Of a stretch of DNA of 41,563 nucleotides, positions 28,924-37,733 are shown piece by piece. Below the pieces are notes generated by a model. That model searched no databases, was not told the DNA's origin, and saw nothing but the letters and a program-made list of their open reading frames with translations. The stretch is from Nitrososphaerota archaeon (GTDB taxonomy: Archaea > Thermoproteota > Nitrososphaeria > Nitrososphaerales > Nitrosopumilaceae): NCBI GenBank assembly GCA_022562615.1, contig JADFOW010000006.1, positions 1 to 41,563 on the forward strand, given 5' to 3'. The position numbers and the translations under genes are program-made. Every line of letters begins with the position of its first letter. Position 1 is the stretch's first letter.

Positions 28924-30624
28924 ATGTTGTCAATCAAGTTTGCAGTAATTATTGCTATAATTGGAATCTTTACCATTCCTGCTTTTGTTCCTAATGCTTT
29001 TGGACACGGACTTGGGGGAGACCAAGCCCCACCAATTAGTTTTGGTGACATGGAGGTAACTGTTAGAACTGATCTGACTCCTTCTGATATCACCGTAGGC
29101 GAAGTTGATGATATAAACATGAAAATTCGTTTCTTTGATACATTGACAGATACGACTCTTGATAAAGTAACATACAGAGTTGAGATATGGCAAAAAGGAG
29201 AACTTTTAGCTCGAAATTTGTTTTATGACTTGGATGGAGTATTAAATGTAAAAATTAAACCAGTACCTGGCTGTGATCAAATCGACTTGTGGAGATGTAC
29301 AGTTTATGGTGGTTCTGAACACGCTAGTGCACCCGGAGCACTATTTGTATATGGGGAAGGAAGGCCAACAATGACTGGCCCAATTTTTGTAAAAGGAGGA
29401 CTTTACAACATTAGAATAGATATAGAAGGTGCAACCAGTCCTAGAACTCTTATTGCTAATTTACTTAGCTATGACACTTTTGTTAGTATCGCACAAGAAC
29501 AAAACTATTTTATCCCAACAGCCAATGCAGAAGAGATTCCAGTAATTATAAAGACTTACTATGATGAAGTTGAAAACTTCCAATTTGATCCCTCAGACAA
29601 TTCAATTTATTTTGACATGCCATTTGATTGGAGTCCTGACTATATTGATCTGGTTCCAGTAGTTCACGAAGAAGTCAGGGTACCAAAAGACTTTGCACCA
29701 TATGCAGAGGGAAAACAATTCAAAGGATATGTCAATGGAGTAGAAATAGATCAAAGAGCTCTTCTAAATGATCCGTATTCATATGAGGATACAAATATTA
29801 TACATTTTCTAATTACAAATAAGGAGCTAAAAAAGATCAACGAAACTTTAGGACCTGAAAACCAGAATAGTGGTATTATGAAATTAAAACTAGTTCCACA
29901 AAGTGAAGTGTCAAAAACATCCACGGAATTTTTTCTAGTTGATCCTACAAACGACTTTGCACAAGTTCCAACCACTGTAAATATTTCATGGGATGGAAGG
30001 TATGGTGCAACCGATGAAATTCCCTTTGAAATAACTTTCTTTGATGAAAGCCGAAACCTTCTCAAGGATGTTAGATATGCCTACTCCTTAATTGATAATG
30101 AAAGTAATCAAGAACTTGAAAGCTACTCAGGGGATGATGTCAACAATCCAGGAATCATTGCTACTGAAGGAATCGACATTCAAAAAATTTACATAGAATC
30201 CCAAGGTCAATACAGACTTGATATTCTAGTGTATGGAATAGGCCTCGACATTGATCCAACCTATTCTGGAATTGGCTCTGCAATAATAGAGATTGGACCC
30301 AGTCTTCCAAAAGATACTATTCTACCAACCACTGAGGTAAAACCATCCGCTGCAATTCCAGAGTGGGTTAAGAACAGTGCTGGATGGTGGGCAGAAGGAG
30401 CTATTGGAGATTCAGATTTTGTTTCAGGAATTCAATTTTTAATTAAAGAAGGAATAATGAAGATTCCTACAACAACACAAGGCACAGGCTCTGGTTCTAA
30501 TGAAATTCCAGAGTGGATTAAGAACAATGCTGGATGGTGGGCAGAAGGATCCATTGGAGATTCAGATTTTGTTTCAGGAATTCAATTTTTAATCAAAGAA
30601 GGAATAATGACAATAAAGTCATAG
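28924..30624 (+). CDS. Secreted surface protein, predicted mature N-terminus HGLG, with two C-terminal IPEW...GWWAEG repeats; TTG start
   Basis: Signal peptide ...[14 protein letters not shown]; paralogous to 19289..20671 (GPIFxxGGLYN, F(D/E)MPFDWS, PVVHEE); two IPEW(V/I)KN(S/N)AGWWAEG(A/S)[19 protein letters not shown] repeats. Confidence 0.8.
   Translation: MLSIKFAVIIAIIGIFTIPAFVPNAFGHGLGGDQAPPISFGDMEVTVRTDLTPSDITVGEVDDINMKIRFFDTLTDTTLDKVTYRVEIWQKGELLARNLFYDLDGVLNVKIKPVPGCDQIDLWRCTVYGGSEHASAPGALFVYGEGRPTMTGPIFVKGGLYNIRIDIEGATSPRTLIANLLSYDTFVSIAQEQNYFIPTANAEEIPVIIKTYYDEVENFQFDPSDNSIYFDMPFDWSPDYIDLVPVVHEEVRVPKDFAPYAEGKQFKGYVNGVEIDQRALLNDPYSYEDTNIIHFLITNKELKKINETLGPENQNSGIMKLKLVPQSEVSKTSTEFFLVDPTNDFAQVPTTVNISWDGRYGATDEIPFEITFFDESRNLLKDVRYAYSLIDNESNQELESYSGDDVNNPGIIATEGIDIQKIYIESQGQYRLDILVYGIGLDIDPTYSGIGSAIIEIGPSLPKDTILPTTEVKPSAAIPEWVKNSAGWWAEGAIGDSDFVSGIQFLIKEGIMKIPTTTQGTGSGSNEIPEWIKNNAGWWAEGSIGDSDFVSGIQFLIKEGIMTIKS
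30355..30468 (+). repeat. Tandem coding repeat copy 1 (114 bp)
   Basis: attccagagtgggttaagaacagtgctggatggtgggcagaagg...; closely matches 30505-30618. Confidence 0.9.
30505..30618 (+). repeat. Tandem coding repeat copy 2 (114 bp), 150-bp period
   Basis: attccagagtggattaagaacaatgctggatggtgggcagaagg... Confidence 0.9.
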
Positions 30625-30646
30625 GTTTTTAAATAAATTCCATGAA

Positions 30647-30862
30647 GTGAAAACAATGAAAGACATCAATGAAATCCTACCAAAGATTCCAAACATGAGA
30701 TGGGGTGCCTTAATGAACAGAGCTCCAACTAATAGAAAAGTAAAAGAGATGAACCAAATCTTTCCACATAATGGAAAGTGGCATACTGTCTTTGAAGAAA
30801 AAGATTATGTTACTATTGATGGAAAACAAATATGGAAAAAAAATCCAAACAAATGGACTTAA
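30647..30862 (+). CDS. Small conserved hypothetical protein (about 68-71 aa)
   Basis: MKDINEILPKIPNMRWGALMNRAPTNRKVKEMNQIFPHNGKWHTVFEEKDYVTIDGKQIWKKNPNKWT. Confidence 0.65.
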   Translation: MKTMKDINEILPKIPNMRWGALMNRAPTNRKVKEMNQIFPHNGKWHTVFEEKDYVTIDGKQIWKKNPNKWT

Positions 30863-30935
30863 AATTGGTTTTTAATACCACCCATTTTCAATAGAATAAT
30901 CTTATTATACAATTTTCCATCAATTAAAGTAACTA

Positions 30936-31751
30936 ATGCTTCCATTACGTGATGAGAATCCACATCCACCAGGATTCAAACCAAAAGTTACTTACGCATT
31001 AATTATAATCAATGTAATTGTATTTCTTCTACAAGTGATTTACACAGGACAATTTTTTGATTTTTCAATGGTTGGTTATAATCAAGCAGGTGAAATAATA
31101 AAAATATACCCAGATACTATTGACATGTATTACAACTGGGGTGCAGTCCCAAGCTGCATCACAGGGGCTAATGAATTGAATATTAATTTTGGAGCGGGTC
31201 CTGTTACAATTTCATGTCCTAATGTATCATTCATATCATTACTTAGTTCTACCTTCATGCATGGCGGTTTGATGCATCTTGGAGGAAATCTGTTGTTCTT
31301 GTGGATATTTGGTGATAACATTGAACAAAAATTTGGCAAGGTAAAGTATCTTGGAATCTATTTACTATGGGGAATACTTGCAGGTCTGATTCACATAATG
31401 GGTGACCCAACAAGTCCAATTCCTGCAGTAGGAGCTTCTGGCGCAATCTCTGGAGTGTTAGGTGCATACTTGGTGATTTTTCCAAGAGCAAGAATTCAGA
31501 CATTTTTGATGTTGGGATTCTTTTGGAGAATGATGCATATTCAGGCAAGATGGTTCTTACCATTTTGGCTAGTCTTTCAAAACTTACTCCCATTTTTCAT
31601 AGGAGGATTCGGTGTTGCAGGTGGCGGTGTGGCATATCTTGCTCACATTGGGGGATTTGCCATTGGACTTGCTACAGGTTATCTGTACAGAAAAACACAT
31701 AGTTCTGACTTTATGTATGGAACTCGTTATGGTTACAGACCAGATTACTGA
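30936..31751 (+). CDS. Rhomboid family intramembrane serine protease
   Basis: TFMHGGLMHLGGNLLFLWIFGDNIEQKFG, PAVGASGAISGVLGAYLVIFPRARI, AHIGGFAIGLATG. Confidence 0.95.
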   Translation: MLPLRDENPHPPGFKPKVTYALIIINVIVFLLQVIYTGQFFDFSMVGYNQAGEIIKIYPDTIDMYYNWGAVPSCITGANELNINFGAGPVTISCPNVSFISLLSSTFMHGGLMHLGGNLLFLWIFGDNIEQKFGKVKYLGIYLLWGILAGLIHIMGDPTSPIPAVGASGAISGVLGAYLVIFPRARIQTFLMLGFFWRMMHIQARWFLPFWLVFQNLLPFFIGGFGVAGGGVAYLAHIGGFAIGLATGYLYRKTHSSDFMYGTRYGYRPDY

Positions 31752-31789
31752 CTCTAAAGAATAAATCAACGAATCATACCAGGCTAGTC

Positions 31790-31966
31790 ATGCCCTTGAT
31801 AACAGTATCAATGTATCCTGGAAGAACTCAAGAACAAAAAGACGAATACGCAAAGGCCATTACAAAATTAGCTGTAGAGATTCTAAAAACAAAAGAGACC
31901 CACGTAATTGTAGTCTTTGAGGATAATCCAAAAGAAAACTGGTTTTTGGCAGGAAACCAACTTTAA
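31790..31966 (+). CDS. 4-oxalocrotonate tautomerase-like protein (58 aa)
   Basis: MPLITVSMYPGRTQEQKDEYAKAITKLAVEILKTKETHVIVVFEDNPKENWFLAGNQL; N-terminal Pro after Met; absent from the ORF track. Confidence 0.85.
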   Translation: MPLITVSMYPGRTQEQKDEYAKAITKLAVEILKTKETHVIVVFEDNPKENWFLAGNQL

Positions 31967-32121
31967 TTATTTTTTAAAAAGAAAAAGATTGGAATATTTA
32001 TCTTCCAGTCATAAGGATAGACATACAAATCGATTGGATACCTAATTTAGGACAACTTGGCATGATAAAAAAATACACATTTGTTATTTGTACCATCTAA
32101 AAATAATATTATATTATAAAC

Positions 32122-32244
32122 TTAGAATTTCTGGGTATCGCCTATTGCGTCTGCATTGTTATGAATTTGATCAATATGCCTTGATAGTTCCTCATTGTCT
32201 TCAAACAAAGATTCACAGTATGGACATTTACTTTCTTGTGCCAT
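32122..32244 (-). CDS. Single C2H2 zinc-finger microprotein (40 aa)
   Basis: MAQESKCPYCESLFEDNEELSRHIDQIHNNADAIGDTQKF; C-x2-C-x12-H-x4-H; absent from the ORF track. Confidence 0.75.
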   Translation of the reverse strand: MAQESKCPYCESLFEDNEELSRHIDQIHNNADAIGDTQKF

Positions 32245-32335
32245 GACTTTTCTAAATCTTTCGCCTATTTATGGTTAGTCCAAAAGAACTACTGATTTCT
32301 CTATCCTTTTATTCTCATTTGTAATTACAAATTCT

Positions 32336-33142
32336 ATGAAAGTGGCAATTGTTCAGTTTAAGGCTTCTACTAACAAAGAAACTAATCTAAAAAAAATTCT
32401 CAATTATATTTTAAAGGCAGCTCAAAACAAAGCAACACTTGTCGCCTTTCCAGAATTTATGATGTTTTACACAGCCTCTTCTCAAACACCAAAAAAATTA
32501 GCGAGTTTGGCTGAAACCATTAATGGTAATTTTGTAACCACAATTGCAAATACAGCAAAAGAAAATCAAATTCAAGTTATAGGTTCATTTTATGAGAAAA
32601 GCACAAAAAAAGACCGCGTCTATGACACCTCATTTATAATTGACAAATCAGGCAAAGTAATCTCAACTTACAGAAAGATTCACCTGTATGACGCTTTAGG
32701 ATTTAGAGAATCAGACAAAATGACATCAGGATCAAAGATTGCTAAACCAGTAACGACATCAATTGGTAAAGTTGGAATGATGATTTGTTATGACTTGAGG
32801 TTTCCTGAAATGTCAAGATCACTTGCTGCTGCAGGTTCTGAAGTTTTAGTTGTACCATCTGCATGGGTAAAGGGTTACATGAAAGAAGAACACTGGTTAA
32901 CAATAAACAAAACTCGTGCTATTGAAAATGGATGTTATGTTATAGCGCCTGATCAAGTAGGAAATATCTATTGTGGACGAAGTATTGTAGTTGACCCGTA
33001 TGGTAAGATTCTTCTTGATATGAAAAAGAAACAAGGAATAGGATATGTTAACATTGAATTAAAAAAAATAAAACAGGTTCGGAAAGTGCTTCCTTTGCTT
33101 AAACACCGAAGAACAGATGTTTATCCTACTTTGAAGGCTTAG
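32336..33142 (+). CDS. Carbon-nitrogen hydrolase (nitrilase/Nit family)
   Basis: FPEFMMFY, KIHLYDALGFRESD, GMMICYDLRFPEMSRSLAAAGSEVLVVPSAW. Confidence 0.93.
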   Translation: MKVAIVQFKASTNKETNLKKILNYILKAAQNKATLVAFPEFMMFYTASSQTPKKLASLAETINGNFVTTIANTAKENQIQVIGSFYEKSTKKDRVYDTSFIIDKSGKVISTYRKIHLYDALGFRESDKMTSGSKIAKPVTTSIGKVGMMICYDLRFPEMSRSLAAAGSEVLVVPSAWVKGYMKEEHWLTINKTRAIENGCYVIAPDQVGNIYCGRSIVVDPYGKILLDMKKKQGIGYVNIELKKIKQVRKVLPLLKHRRTDVYPTLKA

Positions 33143-33593
33143 ACTTTCTGCTTTTGCAATTAAAGTTTGAGCATTGTTTAGTCCACTTTTGTTTTCTTGA
33201 ATAACGAAAAATTATCATTGGCCATTGACATTCCTCACATGGCACTTTAATTGCGCGAAGTTTTGCTTTTTGAAAAAGAGGAGATGATGCCTTGCATCCA
33301 CCATAAAAATTCGAACAACCAATGAATCTTTTTTTGGTTACCCTTGATCGAATAACCATCAACTGGCCAAGTTTACACTCCGGACATTGAACTAGTCCTT
33401 TCTTTGGGGAATTTGTTCCCAAAATAATGTACTTTCTCTCTCTGGAGGACCAGGAAAGAAACCCATTGCTATCAAAGTATTGAATGATCTCTTTTTTGAA
33501 AATTGAAATTTTTGATTTTGTAGTCCTTACGGTATGTCTCTCTTTTTTCTCTTTTACTTGGATGGTCTGAAGCTGTACTTTTTTTACCAACAT
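33126..33593 (-). CDS. Standalone topoisomerase IA-type zinc-ribbon protein
   Basis: CPECKLGQLMVIRSRVTKKRFIGCSNFYGGCKASSPL and CEECQWPMIIFRYSRKQKWTKQCSNFNCKS. Confidence 0.82.
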   Translation of the reverse strand: MLVKKVQLQTIQVKEKKERHTVRTTKSKISIFKKEIIQYFDSNGFLSWSSRERKYIILGTNSPKKGLVQCPECKLGQLMVIRSRVTKKRFIGCSNFYGGCKASSPLFQKAKLRAIKVPCEECQWPMIIFRYSRKQKWTKQCSNFNCKSRKSKPSK

Positions 33594-33644
33594 AATCTTT
33601 TACTGATTTTTCTAAAACGATTTTTATAGGGAATCTGGTCAGTC

Positions 33645-34805
33645 TTGTTAGTGGAAAAGGTTTGTGTTCTTGGTGCTGGTAGTACCAAATATGGAAAACT
33701 ATCTGAAAGTATAGCCGATATCGCCACTCAGGCATCAATTGGTGCTATTGAGAGTGCCGGAATCAACCCTAAAGAGATTGATGCGTCTTACATTGCAAAC
33801 GTCTTTGGCGTTGCAGACAAGCAGGTACATCTGGGACCTGTCTTAATGAGCAGATTGGGAATTCCAGATAAACCATCATTATCAATAGAATCTGCTTGTG
33901 GTAGTGGTTCAGTGGCCTTCAGAGAAGCCTTTGCTAACGTGGCTGCTGGCTTTTATGACTGCCTGATAGTTACTGGAGTTGAGAAGGTCACTCATACTGG
34001 AACAGAATGGACTACAACTTACTTTGCATATTGTTCAGACTTTTTTTATGAAGGACAAGCAGGGGCATCATTTCCAGGATTGTTTGCATCAATGGCAAGA
34101 GCTTACTTGACAGAGTTTGATGCTACAGAGGAAGACTTTGCAAGAGTTGCCGTAAAGAATCATGAAAATGGATTATTGAATCCCAAAGCTCACATGCAAA
34201 AAAAAATTACTATTGAGGATGTAATGAACTCGGCAGTAGTCGCAAGTCCGCTAAAACTCTTTGATTGTTGTCCATTTTCTGATGGTGCAAGTTCTGTTAT
34301 ACTTTGTTCTGAAAAATTTGCAAAAGAACATAATAAAGATTACATAGAAGTTATTGGATCAGGTAGAGGCGGTTCATCTGCAGCACTTCAAGGAAGAGAA
34401 CACCTGACTACAATTCCAAGTACAAAGATTGCAGTCGAGAAAGCCTACAAAATGGCAGGAGTAACTGCAAAAGAAATTGACTTTGCAGAAGTACATGACT
34501 GTTTTACAATTGCCGAAATTATTGACACTGAAGACTTAGGATTCTTTGAAAAAGGAGAAGGAGTTGTAGCTGTTCGTGAGGGTAGAACCAAATTAAATTC
34601 AGACATTTCAATTAACCCATCAGGTGGTCTTAAATCAAAAGGACACCCAATAGGAGCTACAGGTGTTGGACAAGTAGTAGAAGTATTTGATCAATTAACA
34701 GGAAAGGCAGGAGAACGAACAGTCAAAGATGCAAAAATTGGTCTAACTCATAACTTTGGTGCAACTGGAGCAAGTTGCGCTGTTCATATATTCCAGAGTG
34801 TGTAA
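33645..34805 (+). CDS. Thiolase (acetyl-CoA acetyltransferase / SCP-x-like)
   Basis: SIESACGSGSVAFREAFANVAAGFYDCLIVTGVEK, EVHDCFTIAEI, NPSGGLKSKGHPIGATG. Confidence 0.95.
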   Translation: MLVEKVCVLGAGSTKYGKLSESIADIATQASIGAIESAGINPKEIDASYIANVFGVADKQVHLGPVLMSRLGIPDKPSLSIESACGSGSVAFREAFANVAAGFYDCLIVTGVEKVTHTGTEWTTTYFAYCSDFFYEGQAGASFPGLFASMARAYLTEFDATEEDFARVAVKNHENGLLNPKAHMQKKITIEDVMNSAVVASPLKLFDCCPFSDGASSVILCSEKFAKEHNKDYIEVIGSGRGGSSAALQGREHLTTIPSTKIAVEKAYKMAGVTAKEIDFAEVHDCFTIAEIIDTEDLGFFEKGEGVVAVREGRTKLNSDISINPSGGLKSKGHPIGATGVGQVVEVFDQLTGKAGERTVKDAKIGLTHNFGATGASCAVHIFQSV

Positions 34806-34806
34806 A

Positions 34807-35172
34807 ATGTCTGTTGAAGAGCAACTTATTGAAAATGCTAAACAAGGTAAACTCCTAACTCACAAATGTACCAATTGTGGCTATCTTCATTTATCTACCG
34901 CCTATTATTGCCTAAAATGCGGCAGTAAGGGATTTGAGGATGTCCTTTTAGAGGGTACAGGCACAATTGCTACTTATACCATAATTACCGTCGCTCCTGC
35001 AGGCTTTGAAAAATATACTCCATATGCATTTGTTGTGATGCTTTTAGATAATGTTGAATTAAGAATTTCAGGATTTATGCCCGATATTGCTACCCCTGCT
35101 GAACTCCCTGTTGGAACCAGAGCTAAAATTACTGGTTTTGATGAAAGAGGAATTATCATAGAAAAGCAGTAA
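34807..35172 (+). CDS. DUF35 Zn-ribbon/OB-fold protein, thiolase partner
   Basis: CTNCGYLHLSTAYYCLKCGSKGFEDVLLEGTGTIATYTIITVAPAGFEKYTPYAFVVMLLD; ATG 2 nt after the thiolase stop. Confidence 0.93.
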   Translation: MSVEEQLIENAKQGKLLTHKCTNCGYLHLSTAYYCLKCGSKGFEDVLLEGTGTIATYTIITVAPAGFEKYTPYAFVVMLLDNVELRISGFMPDIATPAELPVGTRAKITGFDERGIIIEKQ

Positions 35173-35242
35173 AATAATTTAGTAAAATTATTAAAAAAAA
35201 TTATAATCGATTCTTAATTATTTTATATTCGTGATCATATTC

Positions 35243-35404
35243 ATGTCTGTAGAAGTAACATGTGGAAAATGTGGTGAAAAGATCACAAAAATGAAAATGC
35301 TCAAATCTCTAAAAGATGTAATGAAACCTTACAACAGAAAGTGTCCTTCATGTGGAACAACATTATCAGTCTCTGAATTTTCTCTTGATGTTCAAAAAAA
35401 ATGA
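35243..35404 (+). CDS. 53-aa zinc-ribbon protein
   Basis: MSVEVTCGKCGEKITKMKMLKSLKDVMKPYNRKCPSCGTTLSVSEFSLDVQKK; CxxC...CxxC; absent from the ORF track. Confidence 0.78.
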   Translation: MSVEVTCGKCGEKITKMKMLKSLKDVMKPYNRKCPSCGTTLSVSEFSLDVQKK

Positions 35405-35511
35405 TCTAATTTTCAGAAAAATAATCTCAACCGATCAAGAAATGATCCAAACGCATTAAAAAATGATCTAATTTTTAAAAAAAATAATCCAAACCCCAAA
35501 TTTTGATCAAA
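35402..35511 (+). promoter_or_regulatory. Array of five GATC-core motifs upstream of the ATP-cone/HTH protein
   Basis: TGATCTAAT, CGATCAAGA, TGATCCAAA, TGATCTAAT, TGATCAAAT at 35402, 35432, 35443, 35464, 35504; two embedded copies of aatgatctaatttt...aataatc. Confidence 0.5.
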
Positions 35512-35562
35512 TTTTCTAAAAAACTAACAAGTCACAAGTCTTAATTACTCCTTTTTTTAGTC

Positions 35563-37662
35563 TTGAATATGGATATGATGGGAGAGCTAGAAGAAATAAC
35601 GAAAGGTAGCATTCTTCAATCAACATCAAAACGAGTTAGAATGATCTTTTCTGTCATGGCAAGTCCTAACAGAATAGATATCTTGAGAATTTTAAATTCC
35701 AAGGGTCCTTTGACCTACTCTGAATTAAAATCCCTTGCTGGATTTAAATCAAAAAAAGAGAGTGGTAAATTTGCATACCATCTAAGAAAATTATTAAGAC
35801 AGTCACTTGTTGCATTAAACAAATCTGAAAGACGTTATACAATCACAAATCTCGGAAAACTTGTTTTGAGCTTGGCTAGACAAATTGAAGAAAGATCTAT
35901 TATTGAAAGTGGAAAAATGTATGTTAGAACATCTCAAGAATCTATTGAGGAATTTAATTCCCATAAAATCATCCAATCCCTTGTTAGAGAAGGAAGTCTT
36001 CCATTAGAACTAGCCCAAAAAATTACTGAAGAAGTTGAAAATAGAATTTACAAATATCAGACTACATATCTTACTGGCGCATTAATACGAGAAATGGTCA
36101 ACTCTGTACTCTTAGAACATGGTCATGAAGAGTATCGCAATAAACTGGCACGCCTAGGCCTGCCTGTATATAATGTCCAAGAAATGCTCACAAACTTAGA
36201 CAATGTAGGAAATGGCGCAGATAGTTTGTTATTTACTACTGGTCAGAAAGTGTTTGCAGAGTACCTCCTAACTAACCTCTTACCAAAAGATGTTGCAGAT
36301 TCTCACCTTTCTGGAGATTTACACATAACAAATCCTGGTATTTGGTCAATGATTCCAGATACAATTTTTGTAAATGTAAAAGAGCTCATTGAAGATGGAA
36401 TTATTCTTGGTGGAAAATATCTTGATGTGTCAAGAGTACCATCGTCAAAATCCCTTGATGATATTACAGCATCTTTGTCTGTAATCATTTCTCTACTTTC
36501 AAAAGAAGTTTCACAAGAAATTGTACTTGATGGAATGGTTTCATTGTTTAGCAAACATTCAAAGAATGTTGAAGAACTTGAACAAAAATTAATAAATGCA
36601 TTTGCTACTGCATCTACAACTCCAAATTACAATAAAATGAATACTAATGTTTCAATTAGACTTGCTCTAGGATCTGATACAAAAATTATTATTGCAATAA
36701 TTAATGCATACCAAAATTACACAAAGATAACACCAATTCCAAAGATTGGTTTGATCATCGATTATTCTAAAGGAAAGATTACTGATGTTTCAGAGAAAGC
36801 AGCCGAAATAATTTCAAATGGAGGAAAGATAACATTTACCAAAAATCAAATTTCAAGTTATGGAATTACAAATGGTACAACTAAAAACACCAGACCACTC
36901 GCAATTACCTTGCAATCTGTTTCAATAAATCTTCCAAGACTAGCATTTGAATCAAACAAAGATGAAACTTACTTTAGAGCAAGACTTGCACTGCTTATGA
37001 AACCAGCATTATCCTCTATGGCCTTAAGAAAGAAAGACATCTCTGATCTTACTAGGAGAGGATTGAATCCTATACTTGCAAAGAACACCCAATATATGCA
37101 AAGAAGTTCAATTTCTCTTGTTATCAATCTAGTAGGCCTAAAAGAAGCAGTCTTTAACATCCTAGGTTATAAAAACAACAAAGACGGCAGAGCGATACTT
37201 CATAAAGTAATAGAGACAGCAGTGGATGTTGCCGCCAAAAAAGGTAAGGAAATAGGTGATCCAGTCTTTATATCAATGATTGAGACTGATGGATCTAGAA
37301 GATTCACTACCCTTGATGGTGAAAAATACGGTAAGAATTCTGCCCTAAATACTACGGAAACTGATTCCTACTCACAAGGGATAATTCTTAATGCCTCTGA
37401 AGTTGGTGGATATACCAGCAAAAGTGATGAAATTATAGAGTGCAACAAATTATCAAAGATTCTAAATGGTGGTCTTTCAGTCAGTCTGCAAATTGCTGAT
37501 GACGCTAAAATTATTGATATCAAAAAATCAATAGAAAAGACAGCAGAATTGACGAATTCATTCAAACCAGTAAAGAGTATTGCTATCTGTGGCGAGTGTG
37601 GATTTAAAGACGAACCCTTTACAGACAAATGTCCAAAGTGTAAGTCACCTTACATAGTGTAA
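35563..37662 (+). CDS. Winged-helix + ATP-cone + NrdD-like + Zn-ribbon protein; predicted non-catalytic, possibly regulatory
   Basis: N-terminal wHTH (MASPNRIDILRILNSKGPLTYSELKSLAGF); ATP-cone (YVRTSQESIEEFNSHKIIQSLVREGSLPLELAQKITEEVENRIY); NrdD-like segments (HLSGDLHITNPG, LQSVSINLPRLAFES, LNGGLSVSLQI); terminal CGECGFKDEPFTDKCPKC; no glycyl-radical motif. Confidence 0.82.
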   Translation: MNMDMMGELEEITKGSILQSTSKRVRMIFSVMASPNRIDILRILNSKGPLTYSELKSLAGFKSKKESGKFAYHLRKLLRQSLVALNKSERRYTITNLGKLVLSLARQIEERSIIESGKMYVRTSQESIEEFNSHKIIQSLVREGSLPLELAQKITEEVENRIYKYQTTYLTGALIREMVNSVLLEHGHEEYRNKLARLGLPVYNVQEMLTNLDNVGNGADSLLFTTGQKVFAEYLLTNLLPKDVADSHLSGDLHITNPGIWSMIPDTIFVNVKELIEDGIILGGKYLDVSRVPSSKSLDDITASLSVIISLLSKEVSQEIVLDGMVSLFSKHSKNVEELEQKLINAFATASTTPNYNKMNTNVSIRLALGSDTKIIIAIINAYQNYTKITPIPKIGLIIDYSKGKITDVSEKAAEIISNGGKITFTKNQISSYGITNGTTKNTRPLAITLQSVSINLPRLAFESNKDETYFRARLALLMKPALSSMALRKKDISDLTRRGLNPILAKNTQYMQRSSISLVINLVGLKEAVFNILGYKNNKDGRAILHKVIETAVDVAAKKGKEIGDPVFISMIETDGSRRFTTLDGEKYGKNSALNTTETDSYSQGIILNASEVGGYTSKSDEIIECNKLSKILNGGLSVSLQIADDAKIIDIKKSIEKTAELTNSFKPVKSIAICGECGFKDEPFTDKCPKCKSPYIV

Positions 37663-37720
37663 AACTCATAATTTCAAAACTAGCTACGATCATTTTATAT
37701 AAATTTTGATTATTTACTGA

Positions 37721-37733
37721 TACGATTATCGTA
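37721..37733. promoter_or_regulatory. Perfect palindrome upstream of nrdJ
   Basis: TACGAT-T-ATCGTA just upstream of a TATA-like atatatt; another TACGAT half-site at 37685-37690. Confidence 0.5.
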
